From: Salinibacterium hongtaonis
Lineage (GTDB): Bacteria; Actinomycetota; Actinomycetes; Actinomycetales; Microbacteriaceae
Assembly (NCBI RefSeq): GCF_003065485.1
Contig: NZ_CP026951.1
Location: forward strand, 1,116,001 to 1,180,000
Length of the DNA: 64,000 bases
Direction: 5' to 3'
Shown one piece after another: positions 24,727 to 32,649 of the stretch; positions within the stretch are counted from its first letter, which is position 1, and the number at the start of each line of letters is the position of its first letter. The notes beneath the pieces are model-generated. The model saw only the letters and a list, made by a program, of their open reading frames with translations. It searched no databases and was not told the origin of the DNA. The position numbers and the translations under genes are program-made.

Positions 24727-25502
24727 CCGCCGTTCTGCCGCAGAGCCGAGCGCTCGCCTCCATCAACCCCGTGTCGAAGCTGGCTGCCGCTCTGCTTCTC
24801 GCTGCGGTTCTCGTGTTGTCGATCGACTGGGTTTCGGCGACGGTCGCCCTCGCGCTTGAGCTGGTTCTCTTCTGTTTCGCCGGTGTTCCCCTGCGCACCC
24901 TGGTGATCAGAACGCTGCCGATCTGGTTGGCCGCCCCGGTCGCCGGGCTCACCATTGCGCTCTATGGGGAGCCCTCGGGCGCCACATACTTTCAGTGGCT
25001 CTTCATGCACGTCTCCGACGGGTCCCTCGCCCTTGCCCTTGCAACGACCGTGCGCATCCTCGCCATAGGGCTGCCCGGCGTCGTGCTGTTCATCACGATC
25101 GACCCCACCGATCTCGCGGACGGGCTCGCGCAGGTCGCCCGGCTTCCCTCGCGATTTGTGCTCGGCGCGCTGGCGGGGCTGCGCCTCGTCGGGCTCTTTA
25201 TCGAGGACTGGCGCTCCCTTGAGCTTGCCCGCAGGGCACGGGGGGTCGGCGACAAAGGCCGGATCAGACGACTCTTCGGGCAGGCGTTCGCGCTGCTCGT
25301 GCTCTCGATCCGCCGGGGCAGCAAACTGGCGACGGCGATGGAGGCCAGGGGCTTCGGAGGGCCGACCGAGCGCACCTGGGCGCGCGAATCACGGGTCGGC
25401 GCGCAGGACCTCGCTCTCGTGCTCATGGGCGCGGCGATCGCGGCGGCGGCGGTCACCGTCTCCGTGGCCACAGGAAGCTGGAACTTCATTGGGGCGCGCT
25501 GA
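24723..25502 (+). CDS. ykoC: ECF transporter T component YkoC (CbiQ family)
   Basis: This 259-residue membrane protein has several hydrophobic helices and the coupling-helix pattern with ARG near RSLELARRARG and AMEARGFGG, which docks on the ATPase. It joins YkoE to YkoD. The P-loop kinase begins within its last 14 bases. Confidence 0.9.
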   Translation: MTAVLPQSRALASINPVSKLAAALLLAAVLVLSIDWVSATVALALELVLFCFAGVPLRTLVIRTLPIWLAAPVAGLTIALYGEPSGATYFQWLFMHVSDGSLALALATTVRILAIGLPGVVLFITIDPTDLADGLAQVARLPSRFVLGALAGLRLVGLFIEDWRSLELARRARGVGDKGRIRRLFGQAFALLVLSIRRGSKLATAMEARGFGGPTERTWARESRVGAQDLALVLMGAAIAAAAVTVSVATGSWNFIGAR

Positions 25503-26058
25503 CGAGCGAATCTGGAGTCAGGCTGTCGAGACCATTCTCGCGGCGCTCGGCGAACGACAACCCGTTCCGTCGGCCCCCGTCGTGCTCATCGACGGGCGTT
25601 CAGGCTCGGGAAAGTCCACGGTTGCGGGGCAGCTCGCCGCCGAGATTCCGGGTTCCCAGCTCGTGCGGCTCGACGACCTCTACCCGGGGTGGGACGGGCT
25701 GGCCGCTGGCAGCCTCCAGGTGGTCACGTCGGTGCTCGACGCTGTCAACCCCGGCTGGGTTCGTTGGGACTGGCAGGCGGATGCCGCGGCGGAATGCCAT
25801 TCGTTAGACGCGGCCCGCCCGCTCATCGTAGAAGGGTGCGGAGCCCTCAGCCGTGCCGCGCGGGAGAAGGCGACGCTCGGCGTCTGGATCGAGTGCCCCG
25901 AGCCCATTCGCAAGCGCAGGGCTCTGGACCGTGATGGCGAAACCTACTCGCCACACTGGGCTCGCTGGGCAGAGCAGGAGTCACGGTTTATCGCGCGCGA
26001 GCATCCGCAGACCATCGCCGACCTCGTGATCACCGAGGGGGAGCCGACCAGCGTTTAG
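25489..26058 (+). CDS. P-loop nucleotide/nucleoside kinase-like protein
   Basis: This 189-residue protein has Walker A DGRSGSGKST, a LVRLDDLYPGWDGL segment like that in uridine kinases, VEGCGALSRAA and a basic lid (PIRKRRALDRDGE). The start is uncertain. TTG 25489, inside the ykoC 3' end and 11 bases after AGGAAG, gives a natural N-terminus; no ATG or GTG lies nearby in frame. Its position as the last gene of the TPP-controlled operon hints that it may act on the imported compound, but such kinases are also found without a thiamine link. The substrate is unknown. Confidence 0.75.
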   Translation: MGRADERIWSQAVETILAALGERQPVPSAPVVLIDGRSGSGKSTVAGQLAAEIPGSQLVRLDDLYPGWDGLAAGSLQVVTSVLDAVNPGWVRWDWQADAAAECHSLDAARPLIVEGCGALSRAAREKATLGVWIECPEPIRKRRALDRDGETYSPHWARWAEQESRFIAREHPQTIADLVITEGEPTSV

Positions 26059-26759
26059 GTGCGCGGGCCCGGGCTCAGCACGAGAAGAAACTCCACGAAG
26101 CCGGTCTCCTCGACCTGCACGAATCCCAGTGATGGTGCAGTGACGCCGTAGTCGGAGAACGTGACCGGGATCTGGCCGGCGACTCGAATAGTGCCTCCGT
26201 CGATTGCGGCGGTCATCTCCACCGTGACCTCGTTGCTCACCCCGGCAAGAGTGAGCACGCCGGTTCCCGACACGGTTGCCGTCGTGTCGAGCGGCGCGCC
26301 GCCTCCGCCGATGGGGGTCGTGAGTTCAAACGTTGCGGTCGGATGCACCGAAACCCGCATCGCCGTATCCCTGAAATACGCGTCCCGGCTGCCAGAGTCC
26401 GTGGCGATGCTCGCCACATCAACCGTGATCGATGCTGCCGTGACCTCGGTGTCGGTTGTGGTCACGGTTCCGGTGACGTCCTCGGTCCGCCCCGTCACGG
26501 TGACATCGGTGCCGTTGAGAACCTCATCGACCCGATAGCCAGCGAACGATCCGTCCGATACGGTCCACTCGCCAGCCAGAGCATCCTCGTCGATCGTTCC
26601 CGGTGCCAGCGACTCCGCTTCAAGCGACGGCGCATCATCGGCAGGGCCAACGATCAGGTCCCGATAGATCGCCGGTCCGGCAATCGCCGTCGTCACGCCG
26701 AGAGCCACGACGATGGCGCCGCCGACAATAACCGAGATCGTTCGCTTGGAGAGGGACAT
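26055..26759 (-). CDS. YceI family protein with N-terminal membrane anchor
   Basis: This 234-residue protein has one hydrophobic N-terminal segment (ISVIVGGAIVVALGVTTAIA) followed by an external YceI lipocalin-like barrel (AGEWTVSDGSFAGYRVDEVL, GTVTTTDTEVTAASITVDVA, DAYFRDTAMRVSVHPTATFE). YceI barrels bind isoprenoid or other amphiphilic ligands. Its stop overlaps the kinase stop on the other strand by 4 bases. It is transcribed divergently from the thiamine-binding protein gene. Confidence 0.88.
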   Translation of the reverse strand: MSLSKRTISVIVGGAIVVALGVTTAIAGPAIYRDLIVGPADDAPSLEAESLAPGTIDEDALAGEWTVSDGSFAGYRVDEVLNGTDVTVTGRTEDVTGTVTTTDTEVTAASITVDVASIATDSGSRDAYFRDTAMRVSVHPTATFELTTPIGGGGAPLDTTATVSGTGVLTLAGVSNEVTVEMTAAIDGGTIRVAGQIPVTFSDYGVTAPSLGFVQVEETGFVEFLLVLSPGPRT

Positions 26760-26799
26760 CCTTCACCTTTCTGAGAGCTGACATCCAGGGTACCGGGGC

Positions 26800-26830
26800 T
26801 TGAAAGAGGTGCAGGATGCGGTCATACACT
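26800..26830 (+). promoter_or_regulatory. Promoter of the thiamine-binding protein gene (leaderless)
   Basis: TTGAAA (26800-26805) and TACACT (26825-26830) are 19 bases apart, and the -10 ends 6 bases before ATG 26837. The spacing is long, so the -35 is less certain than the -10. Confidence 0.4.
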
Positions 26831-26836
26831 GGGCAC

Positions 26837-27154
26837 ATGATCGTCGCATTCTCAGTTGCTCCCAGCGGAACAGGTCGAGCCGACGGGTCGGTGCACGACG
26901 CCGTTGCCGCGGCCGTTCGAATCGTTCGAGAATCGGGCCTGCCTAATCACACGTCATCGATGTTCACCGAGATCGAGGGCGAGTGGGACGAGGTATTCGC
27001 CGTAGTGAAGGCCGCGACGGAGGCGGTTGCTGCCTATGGATCTCGCGTCTCCTTGGTGCTCAAGGCCGATATCCGACCGGGCTACACGGGCGAACTCGTC
27101 GGCAAGGTCGAGCGCCTTGAACAGGCCCTCGGCGAAGCAGATCCGGTGATCTAG
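26837..27154 (+). CDS. Thiamine-binding protein, MTH1187/YkoF family
   Basis: This 105-residue protein matches the MTH1187/YkoF ferredoxin-like fold (IVAFSVAPSGTG, VHDAVAAAVRIVRESGLPN, MFTEIEGEWDEVFAVVKAA, SLVLKADIRPG). YkoF of Bacillus binds thiamine and is encoded with ykoEDC, so finding one 1.3 kb from ykoEDC supports a thiamine role. ATG 26837 is preferred over 26816 because a -10 element ends 6 bases before it. Confidence 0.85.
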   Translation: MIVAFSVAPSGTGRADGSVHDAVAAAVRIVRESGLPNHTSSMFTEIEGEWDEVFAVVKAATEAVAAYGSRVSLVLKADIRPGYTGELVGKVERLEQALGEADPVI

Positions 27155-27161
27155 AGCGCGG

Positions 27162-27953
27162 CTAGCGAGCCGACGGTGGCGTCGGCTCGCCGAGAGTGCG
27201 ACGCGCGAGAACGGTGCCCCCCGCCACGGCGGCGGGCATCGCCAGCACGGCGCCGAGGGGAACAAGGAACAGAAGAAAGACTGACACGCCAAAGCCCAGC
27301 GTCACACTGCGCCGGGCACCGAGAAGGGCGCGGCGTTGGGAGAGGCTCAATCCGCGGCGCTGAAACGGCACAGCGGTGATCTCGAGGGCGAGAAACCACC
27401 CGCCGACGAACGCCCCGATACAGGCCGAGATTACCGCCCCGACAACAGGCACTAATCCCACGAAGAACAGCCCGACTCCCGTGAGGATGGTGATGGCGAG
27501 GATCGCAATAGCCTCGCCGATGCCTCGCACGATTGACCTCCAGAGGGGCACGGGCGGGGCTTCGACCACGCCTCCGAGTTCATCGTCCACCGCGAGCGAG
27601 ATCCGTTCGAAGAATGGCTGCCCGATGGTCAGGGTCACCACCGCGAAGGTATACGCCAAGATCAGCGCGGATCCCGCGATTAATCCGACTGCAACGGCCA
27701 CGCGAAGAGTGACGCGCCACCCCTCGGCCCAGGTATCGGCAAACGGAGTCAACCACTCAGAAATCGCACCGACCGAGGCAAAGAGAAACACCTCGACAAC
27801 GATGAAGATAGCGAGCGTGATCAGGCCGGGAATCAGGCCGAGGAGCATGAGGCGCGGCCGGGTGCCCCACACGCGAAACCCCCTCAGCAGAAGGCGCAAG
27901 CCTTCGACCAGCCCTGCGATAACGCCGGGGCGTCGGGGGAGCGGTTCGGTCAT
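27162..27953 (-). CDS. EI24 domain-containing membrane protein (CysZ-like)
   Basis: This 263-residue protein has four or more long hydrophobic helices and EI24/CysZ-type sequence (GLVEGLRLLLRGFRVWGTRP, LGLIPGLITLAIF, GLFFVGLVPVVGAVISACIG, LGARRSVTLGFGVSVFLLF). CysZ imports sulfate, but actinobacterial EI24 proteins have no proven role. It lies 36 bases downstream of the MFS gene on the same strand and may be co-transcribed. Confidence 0.82.
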   Translation of the reverse strand: MTEPLPRRPGVIAGLVEGLRLLLRGFRVWGTRPRLMLLGLIPGLITLAIFIVVEVFLFASVGAISEWLTPFADTWAEGWRVTLRVAVAVGLIAGSALILAYTFAVVTLTIGQPFFERISLAVDDELGGVVEAPPVPLWRSIVRGIGEAIAILAITILTGVGLFFVGLVPVVGAVISACIGAFVGGWFLALEITAVPFQRRGLSLSQRRALLGARRSVTLGFGVSVFLLFLVPLGAVLAMPAAVAGGTVLARRTLGEPTPPSAR

Positions 27954-27989
27954 TCGTCGAGGATATCCCGCGGCAGCCGTGAGCGGTGT

Positions 27990-29471
27990 CTAGTGCCCGA
28001 TCGGCAATTCTGACGGCACATCGCGAGGGCGGCGCACAAAGAACGCGGCCACGATCGCAAAAATGGAGACGATCGCACCCCACATGAACGCGGTTTGGAT
28101 GCCACCGGCTGTCGCCGCGACCGCAGAAGCCCCGTCGGACTCAAGGGCGACGGAGCGCACCGTCAAGAGGGTAATGAAGAGGGCCGTTCCCGCGGCTCCC
28201 GCCACCTGCTGCACCGTGCCGATTATGGCGCTTCCGTGCGAATACAGGGACGGGGTGAGTGAGCCGAGAGCAGAGGTGAATAGCGGGGTGAAGAGCAGTG
28301 CGAGGCCCGTGCTGAGACCAATGTGCCCGACGAGGACTCCCGCGGACGACGACCCCTCGCCCAGTGACGAGAGCCACCAAAATGCGAGGCTCACGATAAT
28401 CGCGCCGGGCACCACGAGTGGCGTCGGCCCAACCCGGTCAAAGAGGCGACCGACGAACGGGGCGAGGATGCCCGAAAGGAGTCCGCCGGGCAGCAGCATG
28501 AGGCCTGCCATCACGGGCTCAAAGCCGAGAACATCCTGCATGAAGATGGGCAGCATGATGATCGTTCCAAAGAGCGCGACCATGCTGATCATCATCATGA
28601 CGGTGGCGATGCTGAACTGCGCAGAACGAAAGACACGCAGGTCGAGCAGGGCCCGGTCTCCGCGCTGCAACATGAGCTGACGCAGCACGAAGAGCACCAG
28701 GGCAGCGACGCCCACCGCGAGGGGAACCCAGACCGGCACGGCCACAGATCCAGAGGCGGCGGCGCCGAGGCTGCTAAGCCCATAGATCAGACCGCCGAAA
28801 CCAAAGGCGGAGAGGATTACGGAGAGAGTATCGACGGGCACCTTGCGAGGCTCGGTTACGTTCTCGATGCGGGCGGCGCCGAGGATGAGAGATCCGATGG
28901 CGATGGGAAGAACCAACCAGAACATCCAGCGCCAGTCGAGGGCGTTAAGGATGATGCCCGAGATGGTCGGCCCGAGTGCGGGAGCAACGGAGATCACGAT
29001 GGAGATGTTGCCCATCGTGCGACCGCGGGCCTCGGGGGCCACGAGAGTCATGACCGTGGTCATCAAAAGCGGCATCATGATGGCGGTTCCGCAGGCCTGA
29101 ACGATGCGGCCCGCAAGGAGCAGGGAGAAGTCTGGCGCGATTGCGCAGACGAGCGTGCCGATGCTGAACAGGGTCATTGCGGTGAGGAAGACCGTGCGGG
29201 TCGAGAGCCGCTCCAGCAGGAATCCGGTGATTGGGATGACGATCGCCATGGTCAACATGAACCCGGTGGTGAGCCATTGCACGGTGCTGTAGGAGATGCC
29301 CAGGTCGCTCATCAAGCGCGGCTGGGCCACGCTCATAATCGTCTCGTTCAAGATCACGACAAAGGCCGACACCAGCAAGAGCCCGATCACCAGGCGGTTG
29401 CGGGAAGGGGTGCGGGCATCGGCGGGCCCTATGGTCGTTCCCGGCTGTGTACTGGGCGCGCTGGCGGTCAT
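27990..29471 (-). CDS. MFS multidrug efflux transporter, DHA2 (EmrB/LmrB) type
   Basis: This 493-residue protein starts at ATG 29471 behind AAAAGGACC. It has about 14 hydrophobic helices. DHA2 marks are LNETIMSVAQPRLMSDLGIS, WLTTGFMLTMAIVIPITGFL and the motif C region SVAPALGPTISGIIL. Such proteins export hydrophobic drugs by proton antiport. The C-terminus ends FFVRRPRDVPSELPIGH. It is divergent from the flotillin gene with a 218-base gap that must hold both promoters; no clear operator was seen there. Confidence 0.9.
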   Translation of the reverse strand: MTASAPSTQPGTTIGPADARTPSRNRLVIGLLLVSAFVVILNETIMSVAQPRLMSDLGISYSTVQWLTTGFMLTMAIVIPITGFLLERLSTRTVFLTAMTLFSIGTLVCAIAPDFSLLLAGRIVQACGTAIMMPLLMTTVMTLVAPEARGRTMGNISIVISVAPALGPTISGIILNALDWRWMFWLVLPIAIGSLILGAARIENVTEPRKVPVDTLSVILSAFGFGGLIYGLSSLGAAASGSVAVPVWVPLAVGVAALVLFVLRQLMLQRGDRALLDLRVFRSAQFSIATVMMMISMVALFGTIIMLPIFMQDVLGFEPVMAGLMLLPGGLLSGILAPFVGRLFDRVGPTPLVVPGAIIVSLAFWWLSSLGEGSSSAGVLVGHIGLSTGLALLFTPLFTSALGSLTPSLYSHGSAIIGTVQQVAGAAGTALFITLLTVRSVALESDGASAVAATAGGIQTAFMWGAIVSIFAIVAAFFVRRPRDVPSELPIGH

Positions 29472-29689
29472 CAGTGGTCCTTTTCGGCGTCGAAGATCGA
29501 GCATTGTGCGTGCTGAGAGGCAACGTCGGCGGCACCACCACGGCAAGGGGTCGAGTTTACCCCAGCCCGCGGCGTACTGCGCGACTGTGGTGGCGGTCGA
29601 CTCTCGGCTCTGCCAAGCTCATGATGACCCGAACATCAGCTCCGACCGCCGACCCGCGCCCGCGCCCGGTTCGTGCCCGAAAGGGATCA

Positions 29690-31093
29690 ATGCTTGACTT
29701 TCTTGGCCCACTGACCGCCGTCGTCATCGCCGGAGCGGTGATCGTTGTCGTGATCATCATCGTGATCCCGCTCCTCGTCGGCATCAAGATTGCCAAACCA
29801 GATGAGGCGATCATTGTCACCTCCCGACAGAAGGGCGCTAGGGCTGCCAGTGGCGAGTTCGAGAATGCCGGCCAGCGCGTCGTCTTCGGTTCGCGTGTGT
29901 TCGTCAAGCCGATCGTCGAGGCCCACTTCAAGCTGAGCCTGCGCAGCCGACAGCTCAACGTGCAAGCCACGGCACAGACTCGGGATGCGATCACGATCCG
30001 CGTCAACGCGGTCGCCGTTGTCAAGGTGGGCGGCACAGAAGAGATGGTGCGCGCGGCCGCGCAACGATTCCTCAACCAGCAGGAGGAGATCGAGGCCTCG
30101 ACCGAAGAGGTTCTGAGCGGTTCTGTTCGCTCCATCGTTGGTCAGCTCACGGTCACCGAGATCATCACAAATCGCCAGGCGCTCCAGGGCCAGGTTCTCG
30201 AGGCGGTGCGTGAATCGCTCGACGTGCAGGGCCTTCAGATCGACACCCTCCAGATCAAGGAGATCGACGACGATCACGGGTACATCCGTGACCTTGGTCG
30301 TGCCGAGGCCGCTCGCGTCAAGCAGGTCGCAGAGATCGCAGAAGCGGTATCACGGCAGGCCTCTGAGGAGGCTCGAATTGCCTCGGAACAGGCCGTCGCC
30401 GAGCAGCAGCGCAAGCTCGACCTGCGCAACGCCGAGATTCAGAAGGAGACCGACAAGGCACGGGCAGAGGCAGACGCGTCCCGCCCGCTGGCCGAGGCGA
30501 TCTCGCAGCAGGAGGTCATCTCGCAGCAGGAGGTCACCGCTGGCAAGCGCGTCGGGCTGCGCAAGCAGGAGCTCGACGCCGAGATTCGTGCCGTTGCCGA
30601 CGCGGAGGCCTATGCCGTCGAGAAGAATGCCGAGGCTGCCGCCGCCGCATCCGTCGCCGCAGCAAACGCCGACCGTGACCGCCGAATCGCCGCCGCATCA
30701 GCTCTCCGCGCCGAGGGCGAGGCTGAAGCAGACTCGATCCGGGTGCGCGGTAACGCCGAGGCAGAATCGGCGCGTGCACAGGCAGAGGCGCTCGACGAGC
30801 GTTCGTCCGAACTTCTGCGCCAGCAGCTCATCGCGCTCCTGCCCGAGATCGTGAGGGCGGCGGCGGAGCCGTTGACGGCAATCTCCAACATGACTGTGAT
30901 CTCGAGCGATGGCTCGGGTACCCGTCAGATTGGCGAGAATGTGGCGTCGCAGCTCGCAACATCTACCCAGCTCATAAAAGAACTCGTGGGAATCGACATC
31001 GCCGATATCGTGACAGGGCGGGCGACGGGTGAGGCGGTAGGCGAGGCTCTCGCGGCACCGCGCGCCACAGTTGCGCCGGTAGGCGCGGAGTAA
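29690..31093 (+). CDS. Flotillin/SPFH (Band 7) family protein
   Basis: This 467-residue protein starts at ATG 29690 behind AAAGGGATC. One N-terminal membrane helix (VVIAGAVIVVVIIIVIPLLV) is followed by an SPFH domain (KPDEAIIVTSRQKG, NVQATAQTRDAITIRVNAVA). A long Glu/Ala-rich coiled coil follows (about residues 200-380) with YdjI/FloT-like EIQKET and GEAEAD repeats, then a C-terminal oligomerisation part. Flotillins organise membrane microdomains. The first 240 upstream residues of the same open frame are spurious. It is monocistronic. Confidence 0.9.
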   Translation: MLDFLGPLTAVVIAGAVIVVVIIIVIPLLVGIKIAKPDEAIIVTSRQKGARAASGEFENAGQRVVFGSRVFVKPIVEAHFKLSLRSRQLNVQATAQTRDAITIRVNAVAVVKVGGTEEMVRAAAQRFLNQQEEIEASTEEVLSGSVRSIVGQLTVTEIITNRQALQGQVLEAVRESLDVQGLQIDTLQIKEIDDDHGYIRDLGRAEAARVKQVAEIAEAVSRQASEEARIASEQAVAEQQRKLDLRNAEIQKETDKARAEADASRPLAEAISQQEVISQQEVTAGKRVGLRKQELDAEIRAVADAEAYAVEKNAEAAAAASVAAANADRDRRIAAASALRAEGEAEADSIRVRGNAEAESARAQAEALDERSSELLRQQLIALLPEIVRAAAEPLTAISNMTVISSDGSGTRQIGENVASQLATSTQLIKELVGIDIADIVTGRATGEAVGEALAAPRATVAPVGAE

Positions 31094-31115
31094 CGCCAGA
31101 GCGCCGGGCGGCGAG

Positions 31116-31619
31116 CTAGAGCTCGACCGCCCGGTTTTCTCCGACGTCGGGCTGGTCGCCCGTAACCATTGCCTTGACGACTTTGAAGGCCGAGATTACC
31201 CCCGGCTCAGTCGAGTACCAGTATTCGGCGGATTCCGGCCGCACGCGGATGAGTGCGATCGTGGTGTCGTCTTTGCCTTCGGGAAACCAGGCTTCGACGG
31301 CGGGATTCCAGAGCTCGTCGACCCGCGCTCGATCATGCACGATCTCTGCCACCCCGGCGACCGAGAGAAAACCTTTTCCCGACTGGAATGCCGCATTCAC
31401 CTGCGGATTGCGCCGGATGTCGCTGGCCTTGTCGCTCGGATCCTGCGTAAAGAACCACAGGTCGCCCGTGAAGTCGGCATTCTGCACTGCCAGCGGCCGG
31501 CTGTGATGGTGGCCATGCTCGCTCATAGTGGTCAGGAAGGCCACCTTTGCGTCTTTGATGATCGCGGCAATCGCCTTCATGTCGTCGTCGGTTGCGAGGG
31601 GCGTCGTGGTGTCCGTCAT
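31116..31619 (-). CDS. Pyridoxamine 5'-phosphate oxidase family protein (general stress protein 26-like)
   Basis: This 167-residue split-barrel flavin-binding protein has the pattern DAKVAFLTTMSEHGHHHSRPL, LWFFTQDPSDKASDIRRNPQ, FLSVAGVAEIVHDRARVDEL and TIALIRVRPESAEYW. It belongs to the GSP26/PPOX group, which binds FMN, FAD or F420; the true substrate is unknown. It converges on the flotillin gene with 22 bases between stops. Confidence 0.88.
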   Translation of the reverse strand: MTDTTTPLATDDDMKAIAAIIKDAKVAFLTTMSEHGHHHSRPLAVQNADFTGDLWFFTQDPSDKASDIRRNPQVNAAFQSGKGFLSVAGVAEIVHDRARVDELWNPAVEAWFPEGKDDTTIALIRVRPESAEYWYSTEPGVISAFKVVKAMVTGDQPDVGENRAVEL

Positions 31620-31713
31620 TTCTCGTCTCCTTCGGTGGCCGTGCGAATGTGTGTGCGCACGTTACCCCCGCGCGCTGGCAACGGCCAGGGGGCCAAGCGC
31701 GGGCGCGCGGCTG

Positions 31714-32649
31714 TTACGCCGAGGGTGCGGCGATGGCCTGCTGCGCCGTGGCGTGGCGGAACTCGAAGCCGTCGGCGAGCAGCCGTCGAGGCTCTACCTT
31801 CTGACTCGCGAGAAGTAGCTCCCTGCCCGCGTCGGCGAGACCCGCGACAATGGCCCAGCGGGGCGCGCGAAGCCAATACGGCCGCGCAAGGGCATCGGCA
31901 AGCGCGCGGCCGATCTCGTCGGCGGTCGCGGGGGTCGGGCCCACAAGGTTTACGGGTCCGCTGAGCGACGAGCCGATGAGATGACGGATCGCCGCGGCTT
32001 CGTCGTGGAGGCTGATCCAGGGCCACCATTGGTCACCACTGCCGAGAGGGCCACTCAGCCCGAGGCGGGTCAGGAGTCGCAGGGGTGACAGCGCTCCGCC
32101 CTCCCCGAGCACGAGCCCCGTTCGCGCATAAACCACGCGGGTGCGCGCGAGAGCGGGTGATGCGGCTCCTTCCCAGCGCTCGACGACTTTGCTGAGAAAC
32201 CCGTCGCCGCGCGATGACTCTTCTGTGAGCGTTTCTCCTGGTCTGTCGCCATAGAACCCCACCGCGGAGCCGTTCACGAGCACCGACGGTGGGTTCTCTG
32301 CTTTGACGATCGCGAGGGCGATAGTGCGCGTCGCCTGCACCCGCGAGGTGAGAATCGTGCGCTTGTAACTGTGGGTCCATGGCAGGCGCGAGAGAGACGC
32401 CCCGGAGAGGTTGACGACAGCGTCTGCGTTCTCTATCGCCGAGAGGGGAATCCTTCCGGCGGCCGGATCCCAGCTCACCTCGGAGCTTGAGCGCGCCTCC
32501 CGCCGCACGAGTGCGGTTACGCTGTGCCCATCGGCACGAAGCTGGCGTGTGAGCACCGAGCCGATGAAGCCCGAAGCGCCGCTGATGAGCACCCTTCGGG
32601 AGGCGGCGCCGGAGTGCGGCGACGGGTCGACCTGCTCCTGAGAGTTCAT
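31714..32649 (-). CDS. TIGR01777 family NAD-dependent epimerase/dehydratase
   Basis: This 311-residue short-chain-dehydrogenase-like protein has the Rossmann motif ISGASGFIGSVLTRQL, then NADAVVNLSGASLSRLPWT, SAVGFYGDRPGETLTEESSR and a C-terminal DUF1731 part (LRAPRWAIVAGLADAGRELL). The YxxxK active-site spacing of extended SDRs is not clear, as is usual for this family, whose function is unknown. Its ATG overlaps the stop of the TPP enzyme gene by 4 bases, so the two are coupled. Confidence 0.87.
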   Translation of the reverse strand: MNSQEQVDPSPHSGAASRRVLISGASGFIGSVLTRQLRADGHSVTALVRREARSSSEVSWDPAAGRIPLSAIENADAVVNLSGASLSRLPWTHSYKRTILTSRVQATRTIALAIVKAENPPSVLVNGSAVGFYGDRPGETLTEESSRGDGFLSKVVERWEGAASPALARTRVVYARTGLVLGEGGALSPLRLLTRLGLSGPLGSGDQWWPWISLHDEAAAIRHLIGSSLSGPVNLVGPTPATADEIGRALADALARPYWLRAPRWAIVAGLADAGRELLLASQKVEPRRLLADGFEFRHATAQQAIAAPSA

